From Chitinophaga pinensis (lineage in GTDB: Bacteria > Bacteroidota > Bacteroidia > Chitinophagales > Chitinophagaceae), in NCBI GenBank assembly GCA_945878115.1, contig CAMDVD010000032.1, positions 1-42,077 of the forward strand: 42,077 nt of DNA, read 5' to 3'. Positions 25,964 to 35,135 of the stretch are shown piece after piece; the stretch's first letter is position 1; every line of letters begins with the position of its first letter. The translations under genes and the position numbers were made by a program. Below the pieces are notes generated by a model. The model made no database searches. It saw only the letters and a program-made list of their open reading frames with translations, and was not told the DNA's origin.

Positions 25964-26896
25964 ATGAAATGTACGGTTCCACTACTTTTTTTCTTTATGC
26001 TATTGACCTGTTTTGGGGTTCAATTATTCGCTCAAGATTTTCAAGCATTAAACCCAGAAAGAAAACCAATTCACCAAGGGGATATCAGTAAGTACACAGA
26101 TTTACAATTGAATGAAGACTCGTTGGTGTATTATGCGGATAGCATGTATTTTTCTACCATACCTGATTATCGCATTGATGGTAGTTATGAATTTATCCGA
26201 GTGTTTAAAAATATAATGAAAGACAGAAGTTCATTTGCTTATCCCTTTACTAAATTAAAAGATAAGATTACCATTTTGGATGCGCCTGATAAAAGTTTTA
26301 GAATTTACAATTGGGAAGTGCTACGAAATAATGTCGAACGTCGCTACTATGGCGTCATTCAACTGCAAGACAAAAGCTATATACCATTGGTAGATGTGTC
26401 TGACAATATCATTCGTGGGGCGGAAGATTCTACTTTCATGGGAACGCGCTGGTTTGGTTGCATGTATTACAAGATACTCCAACGTGAAATTTCTGGAGAA
26501 AAAATTTATTTCCTCTTAGGTTGGAATGGCAACAGTATGAATAGTGAGAAAAAAGTGGTGGAAGCCTTTGGATTTAATACAAAAAACCAATCTGTATTTG
26601 GTGCCAATGTTTTTAATATTTTAGACAGAGGTCAACGCAAAAAAACAAATCGTTTTATTCTAGAATACCAAAAAGGTTCTAAGCTAACAATGAATTATGA
26701 CGAGGAAACCAAACAAATTATTTTCGATCATTGCGAATCTCAAATCGGAGACCCAGCAAAAAAATATACCTACATCCCAGATGGAACTTATGATGGTTTA
26801 AAATGGGATGGCACACAATGGATCATGTATGAAAATATAGTTCGAATCAAAGAACTCCAACAAGGAGATGCTCCAGTGGACCAACCCATCAAATAA
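25964..26896 (+). CDS. Conserved exported protein of unknown function
   Basis: 310 residues from the ATG at 25964, with a signal peptide (MKCTVPLLFFFMLLTCFGVQLFAQ). A frame nine bases longer begins at a TTG that lies inside the promoter box. The mature part has an acidic, Tyr/Phe-rich N-terminal half (LQLNEDSLVYYADSMYFSTIPDYRIDGSYEFIRVF) and a beta-rich second half with YFLLGWNGNSMNSEKKVVEAFGF, RFILEYQKGSKLTMNYDEE and PDGTYDGLKWDGTQW. The pattern is familiar from Bacteroidota-specific exported proteins, but I know no function for it. It lies between the lpxD-like gene and an ABC-F gene, all on one strand. Confidence 0.75.
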   Translation: MKCTVPLLFFFMLLTCFGVQLFAQDFQALNPERKPIHQGDISKYTDLQLNEDSLVYYADSMYFSTIPDYRIDGSYEFIRVFKNIMKDRSSFAYPFTKLKDKITILDAPDKSFRIYNWEVLRNNVERRYYGVIQLQDKSYIPLVDVSDNIIRGAEDSTFMGTRWFGCMYYKILQREISGEKIYFLLGWNGNSMNSEKKVVEAFGFNTKNQSVFGANVFNILDRGQRKKTNRFILEYQKGSKLTMNYDEETKQIIFDHCESQIGDPAKKYTYIPDGTYDGLKWDGTQWIMYENIVRIKELQQGDAPVDQPIK

Positions 26897-26969
26897 GGTA
26901 TTCCTTATTTTTATTAATAATTAATTTCATGTTTAAAATGACTCAGATAGCTACCATCTGAAATAATAT

Positions 26970-28883
26970 ATGCACTACGCTAGTATCGAAAATCTAACTA
27001 AATCATTCGGAGTCCGAAAATTATTTTCCAATATTACTTTCCACATTACAGAGGGTGATAAAATTGCACTCATCGCCAGAAATGGATTTGGCAAATCTAC
27101 TTTGTTACACATTCTAGCAGGAAAAGATACTGCCGACAGTGGCACCTCTTGGATACATAAAGATATTCAATTGGTGATGCTCCATCAAGAGAATGATTTT
27201 GATGGCGAGAAATCTATTTGGGATAATATTTTATCGATGGATAATGAAGTCGTAAAAGTGGTAAAAGAATATGAAGAGTTTGTAGAAAGTGGCAGTGAAG
27301 ATACCGATAAGCTACAAGATTTATTAACACGCATCGACGAGCTCGAAGCATGGAATTTTGAAAATCAATTACAACAAATATTAACGAAACTAAACATCCA
27401 TCATTTACATCAATCAGTGAAATCATTGAGCGGTGGACAGAAAAAAAGAATCGCGCTTGCACAAGCCCTCATTGAAACACAGCTTTATCATGGTAAGTGT
27501 TTATTGATTATGGATGAACCTACCAACCATTTGGATGTAGGCATGATTGAATGGTTAGAAGATTATTTGAGTGCACAAAAAATAACCTTGTTGATGGTTA
27601 CCCATGATCGTTATTTTCTAGATCAAGTGTGCAATGAAATTATTGAAATTGACAATGAACAAGTCTATATCCACAAAGGAGATTATGATTATTTTTTGAG
27701 CCAAAAAGCGCATCGCATTGAGGTACAATCTAGTGAATTGCAAAAGGATAAAAACATCTATCGCAAAGAATTAGAATGGATGCGCAAACAACCGAAAGCA
27801 CGTACGACGAAATCTAAATCACGACAAGATGCGTTCACAGAAGTAGAATCAAGAGCCAAACAAAAAGACTTGGATTCGGAAGTGCAATTGCAAGTAAAAA
27901 TGACCAGACTTGGTGGCAAGATTTTAGAAATGAAAAAAGTCTATAAAAGTTATGGCGAGAAAAAAATAATGACTGGTTTTGATTACACTTTCAAAAGAGG
28001 AGAACGCATTGGTATTGTTGGTAAAAATGGTGTTGGCAAAAGTACCTTTCTACAAATCGCTTTACAATATATGTTGCCAGATAGTGGCAAAGTAAATCAT
28101 GGTGAAACTGTTGTATTTGGACACTTTTCACAAGATGGTTTACAATACAAAGAAGATAAACGCGTCATTGAATATGTAAAAGATCATGCCGATTTTTTTC
28201 CAATGGCAGATGGAACTAAAATTGGTGCTTCCAAATTTTTAGAACGATTTGCATTTACTTCCGAACAACAATATACTTACTTGAGCAAATTAAGTGGGGG
28301 CGAAAAAAGAAGATTACAACTACTCAGTATATTATTCAAAAATCCAAACTTCTTGGTACTGGATGAACCTACCAATGATCTTGATTTACAAACCTTACAA
28401 ATACTGGAAGAGTTTCTTTTAGAATTTCAAGGTTGCATTTTATTGGTAAGTCATGATCGTTATTTCATGGATAAGTTGGTAGATCATTTATTTGTATTTG
28501 AAGGAGATGGCGTCATTTCCACTTTCCCTGGCAACTATACGCAATACAGATTAAAAGAAATGATTGAGCAGCAATTACAACGCCAACAAAGCAATACAAA
28601 AAATACAACTGTACCCAATAAAACGGAGATAATACCTGTCGAAACAAGCCCTGCTCCGAAAGCAGAGAAAATGACGTACAAAGAAAAAACCGAAATGGAT
28701 TCCATAGAAAAAGAAATCCCTCAATTGGAAAAGGAGAAAAAAGATTTAGAAGAAAAAATGTCTTTAGGTAGTATTTCTTATGATGAATTACAACTTGCTG
28801 CAACACGTATTGGTACTATCCTTTCTCTTTTAGAAGCAAAAGAAATTCGTTGGTTAGAACTCAGTGAAAAAAAGAATGTATAA
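26970..28883 (+). CDS. ABC-F family ATPase (Uup-like)
   Basis: 637 residues: two ABC ATPase domains on one chain with no membrane segments. Domain 1 has Walker A ARNGFGKST (36-44), signature LSGGQKKRIALA and Walker B LLIMDEPTNHLD. Domain 2 has GKNGVGKST, LSGGEKRRLQLL and FLVLDEPTNDLD. A charged linker with EWMRKQPKARTTKSKSRQ joins them, and the C-terminal 110 residues form a coiled coil (EKEIPQLEKEKKDLEEKMSLGSISYDELQ), as in Uup. ABC-F proteins act on ribosomes or on branched DNA and do not transport; the Uup-like tail is known to bind DNA. The first Walker A has Phe in place of the usual Ala or Val, a mild variation. Confidence 0.92.
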   Translation: MHYASIENLTKSFGVRKLFSNITFHITEGDKIALIARNGFGKSTLLHILAGKDTADSGTSWIHKDIQLVMLHQENDFDGEKSIWDNILSMDNEVVKVVKEYEEFVESGSEDTDKLQDLLTRIDELEAWNFENQLQQILTKLNIHHLHQSVKSLSGGQKKRIALAQALIETQLYHGKCLLIMDEPTNHLDVGMIEWLEDYLSAQKITLLMVTHDRYFLDQVCNEIIEIDNEQVYIHKGDYDYFLSQKAHRIEVQSSELQKDKNIYRKELEWMRKQPKARTTKSKSRQDAFTEVESRAKQKDLDSEVQLQVKMTRLGGKILEMKKVYKSYGEKKIMTGFDYTFKRGERIGIVGKNGVGKSTFLQIALQYMLPDSGKVNHGETVVFGHFSQDGLQYKEDKRVIEYVKDHADFFPMADGTKIGASKFLERFAFTSEQQYTYLSKLSGGEKRRLQLLSILFKNPNFLVLDEPTNDLDLQTLQILEEFLLEFQGCILLVSHDRYFMDKLVDHLFVFEGDGVISTFPGNYTQYRLKEMIEQQLQRQQSNTKNTTVPNKTEIIPVETSPAPKAEKMTYKEKTEMDSIEKEIPQLEKEKKDLEEKMSLGSISYDELQLAATRIGTILSLLEAKEIRWLELSEKKNV

Positions 28884-28935
28884 GCGCTAATCAAATGCCT
28901 AATTAAGAATTCATAAATATTTGTAGTTTTACCTC

Positions 28936-29763
28936 ATGCAACAATACCATACCCTTTTACAATATATACTAGACCATGGTACGGCCAAAAGTGATCGTAC
29001 TGGAACAGGCACTACTAGCCATTTTGGTTACCAAATGCGATTTAATTTACAAGATGGTTTCCCTTTGGTTACCACAAAAAAATTGCATCTTAAGTCCATC
29101 ATTTATGAATTACTTTGGTTTATAAAAGGCGATACGAATGTCAAATATTTGCAAGAACATGGTGTAAAAATTTGGGATGAATGGGCAAGAGAAAATGGAG
29201 ACTTAGGACCTGTGTATGGCAAACAATGGCGAAGTTGGCAAGGTGCAAATGGCAAAACCTATGACCAATTAATGGACGTCATTCATCAACTAAAAAATAA
29301 CCCAGATAGTAGAAGAATCATTATTAGCGCATGGAATGTGGGCGAACTAGAAGACATGGCTTTAATGCCTTGCCATAGTTTATTTCAATTTTATACAAAA
29401 CCCCCTTCGCCTGCACAAAAAGAAAAAGGCATCAAAGGAAATCTGAGTTGTCAATTGTATCAAAGAAGTGCGGATGTGTTTTTGGGTGTTCCTTTTAATA
29501 TCGCCTCCTATGCATTACTTACCATAATGATTGCGCAAATTTGTGACATGGAAGCAGCAGATTTCATACATACTTTTGGCGATGTGCATATTTATTCCAA
29601 TCACCTAGAGCAAGTAAATCTACAATTAACACGTGAGCCATTTCCTCTTCCACAAATAAAAATAAATCCGAGCATAAAAAATATAGAAGATTTTGTTTTT
29701 GAAGATTTTGAACTCATTAATTATCAACACCATCCTGCTATTAAAGGTGCAGTTGCTGTATAA
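28936..29763 (+). CDS. thyA: Thymidylate synthase
   Basis: 275 residues. ThyA methylates dUMP to dTMP with methylene-tetrahydrofolate, giving dihydrofolate. The nucleophile is Cys146 in [11 protein letters not shown], and the substrate loop RTGTGT (21-26), [11 protein letters not shown] and [23 protein letters not shown] are all present. folA follows after 27 bases, so product recycling is encoded in the same transcript. An AT-rich AAATATTTG sequence just upstream is close to a -7 box but off by one base. Confidence 0.97.
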   Translation: MQQYHTLLQYILDHGTAKSDRTGTGTTSHFGYQMRFNLQDGFPLVTTKKLHLKSIIYELLWFIKGDTNVKYLQEHGVKIWDEWARENGDLGPVYGKQWRSWQGANGKTYDQLMDVIHQLKNNPDSRRIIISAWNVGELEDMALMPCHSLFQFYTKPPSPAQKEKGIKGNLSCQLYQRSADVFLGVPFNIASYALLTIMIAQICDMEAADFIHTFGDVHIYSNHLEQVNLQLTREPFPLPQIKINPSIKNIEDFVFEDFELINYQHHPAIKGAVAV

Positions 29764-29790
29764 TACATTCACCATACTAAAAATATTTAC

Positions 29791-30288
29791 ATGACTCTTT
29801 CTATCATTGTAGCTGCTTCTTTCAATCGCGTTATTGGCGTAGATAATCAGTTGCCATGGCATCTTCCAGCAGATTTAAAATACTTCAAATCCCTCACCAC
29901 CAATCACACTATTTTGATGGGACGAAAAACATTTGCATCCATCGGCAAACCATTACCCAATAGAGAAAATATTGTGATTACGCGTGATCAAAATTTTCAT
30001 GTAGATGGTGTCCTTTGTATGCATTCTATTGAAGAAGCACTCGCCTATTGCGCCAATAAAGAGGAAGAAGTTTTTATCATTGGTGGCGATACCATTTATA
30101 AACAAACACTTGGATTAGCTAACAAAGTTTACCGTACCAAAGTACATACATCGATTGATGATGGTACCGCTTATTTCCCAACTTTAAAAACGAATGAATG
30201 GGATTTAATTTCTAGTGAATACCATGAAGAGGATGATAAAAATGAATTTGATTATACGTTTGAAGTCTATGTTCGTCATGAAAAATAA
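29791..30288 (+). CDS. folA: Dihydrofolate reductase
   Basis: 165 residues. It reduces dihydrofolate to tetrahydrofolate with NADPH, restoring the cofactor that ThyA consumes. The core motifs are present: VIGVDNQLPWHLPADLKYF with the catalytic Asp28 and Trp23, the NADPH-binding MGRKTFASIGKPLPNREN, and VFIIGGDTIYKQTL with the conserved Gly-Gly. The gene sits 27 bases after thyA and nine bases before a methyltransferase gene in the same orientation. Confidence 0.97.
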   Translation: MTLSIIVAASFNRVIGVDNQLPWHLPADLKYFKSLTTNHTILMGRKTFASIGKPLPNRENIVITRDQNFHVDGVLCMHSIEEALAYCANKEEEVFIIGGDTIYKQTLGLANKVYRTKVHTSIDDGTAYFPTLKTNEWDLISSEYHEEDDKNEFDYTFEVYVRHEK

Positions 30289-30297
30289 AGGGCGAGT

Positions 30298-31086
30298 ATG
30301 AAAAAATTATTCATCCTACAAGCATATATTCGTTATAGATCCAAAGCAAAATCTGCGCATGGTATACACTCCCCTTTCGTGTATGATTTTATAGAAAATG
30401 TACTGCAAGACCAACGCCATTTTTATGCCTACGATGATATTGCACAATTACGCAAACAACTATTGCAGGATACTAGCGTGATAAGCGTCGAAGATTTTGG
30501 TGCGGGATCACATCTTGGTTCAACTAAAAATCGGGTAATAAAAGACATTGCAAAAACAGCAGGCCGAACCGAAAAATTTGGCAAACTCTTATTCAAGATG
30601 GTACAATATTATTCTCTTAACAATATTGTAGAATTAGGCACTTCATTGGGTATTGGCACCACTTACATTGCCAAAGCCAATGAACATGCCTCTATCACAA
30701 CCATTGAAGGCAGTGAAGCTGTTGCGGCAAAAGCTAAACAGAATTTCGAATCTTTAGCAATTAAAAATGTGCAACAAGTCATCGGCAATTTCAATACTAC
30801 CTTGTCGCCGACTTTGGACAAAATGAAAACAATCGATTTATTATTCATCGATGGTAATCACCAACAAAGACCAACAATAGATTATTTCATGCAAGCCTTA
30901 CCGCATATACACAATGAGAGCATATTTATTTTTGATGATATTCATTGGAGTAAGGGCATGGAACTAGCATGGCAGGAAATTAAAAACAATCCAAGTGTTA
31001 CGCTTTCCATAGATCTATTTTTCTTTGGTATTGTTTTTTTCAAAAAGGAATTCAAAGTGAAGCAACATTTTATACTGAAATACTAA
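30298..31086 (+). CDS. SAM-dependent O-methyltransferase-like protein
   Basis: 262 residues. The SAM-binding motif is NIVELGTSLGIGTTYIA (109-125), followed by ITTIEGSEAVAAKAKQNF and the acidic IDLLFIDGNHQQRPTIDYF, the pattern of class I O-methyltransferases of the catechol O-methyltransferase-like group. The N-terminal 100 residues (KAKSAHGIHSPFVYDFIENVL) are found in a Bacteroidota subgroup of unknown substrate. It begins nine bases after folA and is most likely the last gene of the thyA-folA transcript; a functional link to folate is not implied by sequence. Confidence 0.85.
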   Translation: MKKLFILQAYIRYRSKAKSAHGIHSPFVYDFIENVLQDQRHFYAYDDIAQLRKQLLQDTSVISVEDFGAGSHLGSTKNRVIKDIAKTAGRTEKFGKLLFKMVQYYSLNNIVELGTSLGIGTTYIAKANEHASITTIEGSEAVAAKAKQNFESLAIKNVQQVIGNFNTTLSPTLDKMKTIDLLFIDGNHQQRPTIDYFMQALPHIHNESIFIFDDIHWSKGMELAWQEIKNNPSVTLSIDLFFFGIVFFKKEFKVKQHFILKY

Positions 31087-31090
31087 AAAA

Positions 31091-31125
31091 TAAAAACGCC
31101 TTCGTTGATGACAACAAAGGCGTTT
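31091..31125 (-). terminator. Terminator between methyltransferase and TPR-like gene
   Basis: AAACGCCTT and AAGGCGTTT (31094-31102 with 31117-31125), extended inward by GTTG/CAAC with one mismatch, form a long stem. The minus strand continues TTTTTATTTTTTAG, so it terminates the TPR-like gene; A/T-rich flanks make it usable for the methyltransferase gene too. Confidence 0.8.
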
Positions 31126-31157
31126 AAAAATTTTGTTCTTACTTGGATGGTGTTTCC

Positions 31158-31184
31158 TATCGGTTGGTGTCCCACCAACCGAAA
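31158..31184. repeat. CGGTTGGTG palindromic element
   Basis: CGGTTGGTG (31161-31169) and CACCAACCG (31173-31181) form a perfect 9-bp stem with a three-base loop. The whole 27-base string matches the reverse complement of 1699-1725 (ATCGG[C/T]TGGTGTC..., ending CAACCGAAA) at all but three or four positions. Confidence 0.7.
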
Positions 31185-31195
31185 ACTTGCAGAAA

Positions 31196-31834
31196 TTACT
31201 TACTACACTCAGCTAACATTTTTGTAGCATCATCAGCACCCCAAATAGGCATTAAGTCATTTAATGGTTTGAAGTTTTTAAATAATTCTACTGCTTTGGT
31301 AAACATTTCTTTTGCTTTATCTTTTCCACCACCAAAAGCTTCTGGTGTATAAAAAGCCGATTGCCCTTTTAGAAAAAATACTCTTGGATTGCCAGCATTC
31401 ATTGCACCTGCTGTTTCCAATAAACGTGCTGCTTGTGGACCAAATTTCATGCCTCTTGTCATTGGGTTTACATTGATACGAGCCGTTTTGCATAAAGATT
31501 GCAAACAAACAATTTCATCATTTTTTTCAATGGCCAATGCTGCTTCTAATTGTGCATCTGCTTGATCTACTATACCATCAATTTTTTCTTTGTCTGTCGA
31601 ACTCATCGCTTCCATAACATAGCAATAAGCAGCATAATATTTTGGCAACCATTGTTTAGGTTCAGCCGCTGCTATGCGTTCAAACCCATTTGCTGCAGCA
31701 TGTAAAGCTTCTGGCGATTTGCTTGCTTCCATTTTCATTAATAAACCTTTCATGCCGCTTGTATATTCCGCACTTTGCGAAAAACCTACAAATCCAATCA
31801 ATAAAAGGGATAGGGAGAAGAATAATTTTTTCAT
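31196..31834 (-). CDS. Exported TPR-like protein
   Basis: 212 residues from the ATG at 31834, with a signal peptide (MKKLFFSLSLLLIGFVGFSQ). A longer frame beginning at a TTG at 31858 is rejected because that TTG is the end of a TATATTTG promoter box. The mature protein is nearly all helical with TPR-like pairs (EALHAAANGFERIAAAEPKQWLPKYYAAYCYV and AGNPRVFFLKGQSAFYTPEAFGGGKDKAKEMFTKAVELF). Proteins of this build are common in Bacteroidota; the partner is unknown. It lies 100 bases downstream of a TonB-dependent receptor gene on the same strand and may be co-expressed with it as well as from its own promoter. Confidence 0.82.
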   Translation of the reverse strand: MKKLFFSLSLLLIGFVGFSQSAEYTSGMKGLLMKMEASKSPEALHAAANGFERIAAAEPKQWLPKYYAAYCYVMEAMSSTDKEKIDGIVDQADAQLEAALAIEKNDEIVCLQSLCKTARINVNPMTRGMKFGPQAARLLETAGAMNAGNPRVFFLKGQSAFYTPEAFGGGKDKAKEMFTKAVELFKNFKPLNDLMPIWGADDATKMLAECSK

Positions 31835-31855
31835 ATAGTTTTTAATTTTAAGGTT

Positions 31856-31863
31856 CAAATATA
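31856..31863 (-). promoter_or_regulatory. -7 promoter box of TPR-like gene
   Basis: The minus strand reads TATATTTG, an exact TAnnTTTG match, ending 21 bases before the ATG at 31834. Confidence 0.5.
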
Positions 31864-31934
31864 TTATTTATTTTTAAAACAGACTTTAGTTTGTTCAGTT
31901 CAAATAGAAATCCTCATTTCCCCCAAACACCAAT

Positions 31935-34232
31935 CTACAAATTTCCATCAATTGCTTCCTGCGTTCTATCAATTCCCCAGCTCATAAACACACCAACAAA
32001 TACAAATTGTTTTGCTGCTGGCGTAATGGCTTGACGATACAATTGCGTATCTCCATTCAAATCTTTTGCGGCGTAATTATAGCCATATATTTGTTTGAAC
32101 CCAAACGGATTATTTACACTCAATACAAAAACAGAGAATACTTTTTTAATCGTCTTCAAATAATTACAAGAGATACTGAAATTATTAAAGTCTATTGTTT
32201 TGTCCACCATAAATTGATTGGCATTCGCTGTGGATGGCTCATTTGGATTTGCTGTATTGTAATTGATATAAGGTCTTCCAGATGAAAAAGTATAGGTGCC
32301 ATTAATACCAAACATACGTTTAACCCAAAACTTTTTAAACACCAAAGATGCAGTATGCGTGGCTGCAAAATCAGGTTGCACACTTCGCAAATAATTTAAG
32401 AAATTTCTTTTCGTATCTAGGTAAGAATAAGAAATCCAAAAGTCAATTCCTTTAATGGATTTCTTATCTCGATAAAATAATTCTACTCCACGCGCATATC
32501 CATCACCAGTATTTGCAAGTTTATTAAGTGAACCACTTACATTCGTTTTAATCAAGTTATGGTATTGTTTATAATACGCTTCCAATCGCAACAATCTATC
32601 CTTCGGTTGATATTGATAATTGAGTATGTAATGGTCGGCGCGCATATAATTTAAATTCGCATTTTGTGCAAGATATTGTTGCTCTGGCTTTTGATAAAAC
32701 ATACCATAAGCTAAAGATATTTGTCCTTTACGTTTAAGCTTATAAGCAGCAGATATTCGAGGTGCTATATTCATCTTATTTAATATAGAAGATTGCTCTG
32801 CACGCACACCAATTTTTCCAGCTATATCATTTGTTATATAAATATCACTCTCAGCAAATGCAGCTGTATAATGCTCTTCCGTAATGATGGTAGGATGTTC
32901 AACATACGGTTTCAACAATTCTGGAAAGGCAAGTATTTTATCTTTCCCATAAATATATTCTCCACCAAAGCGAATAGTATTTAAATTATTCAAACTCTTT
33001 TCCAACACAACTTTGGTTGTAGCCAATGTATTATGTCCATCGATGGCAATCCACTCTTTATTTGTAAAATTAGTATCTGCAATGAGGTCCTGATTTGCAT
33101 TCAAAATCTTAGTGTCTATACGATCTACATTATCACTGAAACACAAACCAACATTTATTTTCCAATCTTTTTTGAAATATTCTTTGTACGAAAAATTGGC
33201 ATACGCATTTTTATTTTTTACCATAAACTGATCTTGATAAGCCTTGGCTGTATTGTCATAATCTAAACTGCTAATATTCACTCTTTGAATATCAATAGCG
33301 GTTTGATTGTAGTATCCATAAAATTTCAGCATGCCCGATTTAGATGTTTTAATTCTATAATTCAAATCCAATTGATGTACGGTAGGCGCTTGCTTATATG
33401 TAATATTTTGTTTGACTAATAAAAAGTAAGGTGTCAGATTTACATAGTTATAACCCAGTCCCCACGAGCTTTTTTTGTTCTTCGCCAATTGCTGATAACT
33501 GCCACCAGCACCAACAGACGATAAACTAAAATTCGCTGCCGAACGTTCAGGCAAATCTATCGTTTCTAATATCACCGCCGAAGAAAGTGCTTGTCCATAT
33601 AATGCCGAATAACCACCAGTAGTAAACACAGTACCTTTAAAAATAAAAGGATTAAAACGACCTCTTGCACCTAAATCTGGAACAGAAGCAGTAAAGGCAT
33701 TACGCACCCAAGTACCATCAATAAAAGTTTGGGTTTCGGAGCCAGTACCACCACGAACAAATAACCCTTCGCGATCATTTACTTGTTGCGCGCCTGGTAA
33801 AGTTTTCAGTGCACCATAACTATCACCATTACTTCCAGCGGTAGTGACAATATCTAAGGAATTTAATACCGTTCCCTTTTTTTGATCACTCGCTTCAAAA
33901 GCACCTGCACTAATGACAACTGCTTTCAAATCATTAATTTTTTCTTTCAATGAAAAATTCAAAACCACCTCTTTTGCATTGACAGAAATTCTTTTTTCTT
34001 GCGCAGCAAATCCAGTATACGTGGCACTGATAGTTACCGAATCTTTCTTGCTTGTTTCAAACGAATACTCCCCTTTTACATTGCTCGTGGCACCATCATA
34101 ACTTCCCTTCAAGGTAATATTCACCCCGATCAATAATTCGCCTTTTGTGTCCGTTACTTTTCCAGAAATAGTAGTTTGTGCTTGCGCTACAATCGGGAAA
34201 GAAAGCAAGCAGAATAAGTAAAAAATTTTCAT
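31935..34232 (-). CDS. TonB-dependent outer-membrane receptor
   Basis: 765 residues. A signal peptide (1-19, ending AQAQ), a carboxypeptidase-regulatory-like domain (about 20-95: ISGKVTDTKGELLIGVNITLKGSYDGATSNVKGEYSF), a plug (about 105-210: LKTLPGAQQVNDREGLFVRGGTGSETQTFIDGTWV, YSALYGQALSSAVILET) and a beta-barrel. The C-terminus extends about ten residues past the last strand (SWGIDRTQEAIDGNL) without the usual terminal aromatic, a mild oddity. The plug style resembles siderophore/metal-type receptors more than SusC, and no SusD gene is present. It is the first gene of a probable two-gene unit with the exported TPR-like protein. Confidence 0.9.
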   Translation of the reverse strand: MKIFYLFCLLSFPIVAQAQTTISGKVTDTKGELLIGVNITLKGSYDGATSNVKGEYSFETSKKDSVTISATYTGFAAQEKRISVNAKEVVLNFSLKEKINDLKAVVISAGAFEASDQKKGTVLNSLDIVTTAGSNGDSYGALKTLPGAQQVNDREGLFVRGGTGSETQTFIDGTWVRNAFTASVPDLGARGRFNPFIFKGTVFTTGGYSALYGQALSSAVILETIDLPERSAANFSLSSVGAGGSYQQLAKNKKSSWGLGYNYVNLTPYFLLVKQNITYKQAPTVHQLDLNYRIKTSKSGMLKFYGYYNQTAIDIQRVNISSLDYDNTAKAYQDQFMVKNKNAYANFSYKEYFKKDWKINVGLCFSDNVDRIDTKILNANQDLIADTNFTNKEWIAIDGHNTLATTKVVLEKSLNNLNTIRFGGEYIYGKDKILAFPELLKPYVEHPTIITEEHYTAAFAESDIYITNDIAGKIGVRAEQSSILNKMNIAPRISAAYKLKRKGQISLAYGMFYQKPEQQYLAQNANLNYMRADHYILNYQYQPKDRLLRLEAYYKQYHNLIKTNVSGSLNKLANTGDGYARGVELFYRDKKSIKGIDFWISYSYLDTKRNFLNYLRSVQPDFAATHTASLVFKKFWVKRMFGINGTYTFSSGRPYINYNTANPNEPSTANANQFMVDKTIDFNNFSISCNYLKTIKKVFSVFVLSVNNPFGFKQIYGYNYAAKDLNGDTQLYRQAITPAAKQFVFVGVFMSWGIDRTQEAIDGNL

Positions 34233-34248
34233 AGTATAATTTGAGAAG

Positions 34249-34256
34249 CAAAAGTA
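34249..34256 (-). promoter_or_regulatory. -7 promoter box of second TonB receptor
   Basis: The minus strand reads TACTTTTG, an exact TAnnTTTG match ending 16 bases before the ATG. Confidence 0.5.
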
Positions 34257-34441
34257 GAAGACAAATCGTATTTAAAAAACAGTTTTCTTATACGCTGAAG
34301 ACAGGCTTTCTAATTTATTTTACGCAAACCATGTATACTTACGAAACCAACTGAATTTTATGTTCTTCTTTTGTTGCGTAACAATAATGTTTGATATAAA
34401 AAAACTGGTAAAATAGAGTAAGGGAAGGTGCAATTGTATGC

Positions 34442-34502
34442 AATAAATTGGATGTGGAAAATATAGTTCGACATGCCTCAGGGAGAACATGGCGAACTGC
34501 GG
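34442..34502. repeat. Dispersed 61-bp element with GTTCGACATG arms
   Basis: This stretch aligns without gaps to 38504-38564, with roughly three quarters of positions identical. Inside it GTTCGACATG (34466-34475) faces CATGGCGAAC (34488-34497) over a 12-base loop with one mismatch. The same left arm and nearly the same right arm occur at 1540-1580. Confidence 0.65.
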
Positions 34503-34508
34503 GGAGTT

Positions 34509-34661
34509 TTATTTCTTTTTTGCAGGAAGCCCAACCTTTGCTAATATTTCATTTGCTTTGGCTAACTTCTCTGGAAACAAAGTTTTTCCTCTGAATTGTT
34601 CTAACTTCTTGTCGAAAACAATTATAGGAATTTTTGAATTATTTAATTGCTCTACTGTCAT
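34509..34661 (-). CDS. 50-residue partner of DUF6934-like gene
   Basis: A short frame from an ATG at 34661. The protein begins MTVEQLNNSKIPIIVFDKKL, continues through a helical FPEKLAKANEILAKVGLP and ends in a basic tail KKK. It starts 12 bases after the stop of the DUF6934-like gene and has no promoter of its own, so the two are almost certainly co-translated. Its sequence looks genuinely coding: balanced charge, an amphipathic helix and a codon style like its neighbours. I know of no function. By recollection, small proteins with a similar FPEKLxKAxEIL stretch accompany DUF6934 genes elsewhere. Confidence 0.65.
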   Translation of the reverse strand: MTVEQLNNSKIPIIVFDKKLEQFRGKTLFPEKLAKANEILAKVGLPAKKK

Positions 34662-34673
34662 AATACAAACTTA

Positions 34674-35117
34674 CTATTTTTTTGTGATTAAAAACGCTTC
34701 ATAATCTTCGCCGACTTCAAAATTATCCCAAGTACCTTTTTCTGAAAGCCCATAAACGATAAAATCCTCCGTAATTTCAGCCAAGTTGTTTGTTATTCCC
34801 ATTCTATATAATCTCGTTCTTACAATTGTACTTCCTGTAGCTACTATGTAAGCGTGAGGATGTTTGTCAAAAAATGCGTATACTGTTGAAGCAACAGTTG
34901 CCAAAACTTTCAAACTGTCACCATTATTAGTAACAGAAAGGTCATTTATAGATTTTGTATTTTCGTCATAATCTCCAAATGCTAAGTTGAACACACCTTC
35001 AGTAGCAGTCTCTGTATATTCTACCATTTTCGGAATTCTTCCTTTAGGTCCTTCACTTACGAATTCATAAATCGTAAATTCCCCCTCAGTTTTGTATAAA
35101 TATTTAGATTTGTTCAC
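34674..35117 (-). CDS. DUF6934-like protein
   Basis: 147 residues, read from a GTG at 35117 (no suitable ATG). The sequence has the features I associate with the Bacteroidota family DUF6934: a Tyr-rich start (KYLYKTEGEFTIYEFVSEGPKGRIPKMVEYT), FNLAFGDYDENT, a helix VLATVASTVYAFFDKHPHAYIVATGST and TRLYRMGITNNLAEITEDFIVYG, then a final EDYEAFLITKK. The layout (strand-helix-strand with a conserved Gly-Ser-Thr and Arg-x-Arg-Leu-Tyr) recalls a compact enzyme or ribosome/RNA-binding toxin-type fold, but no activity is established. It has its own promoter box and is followed by the 50-residue partner gene. Confidence 0.75.
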   Translation of the reverse strand: MNKSKYLYKTEGEFTIYEFVSEGPKGRIPKMVEYTETATEGVFNLAFGDYDENTKSINDLSVTNNGDSLKVLATVASTVYAFFDKHPHAYIVATGSTIVRTRLYRMGITNNLAEITEDFIVYGLSEKGTWDNFEVGEDYEAFLITKK

Positions 35118-35135
35118 CCTTTAAATTTATTTGTA

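Noticed and set aside
26944-26960. CAGAT...ATCTG hairpin before the ABC-F gene
   Set aside because: A five-base stem is too weak to call a terminator or operator.
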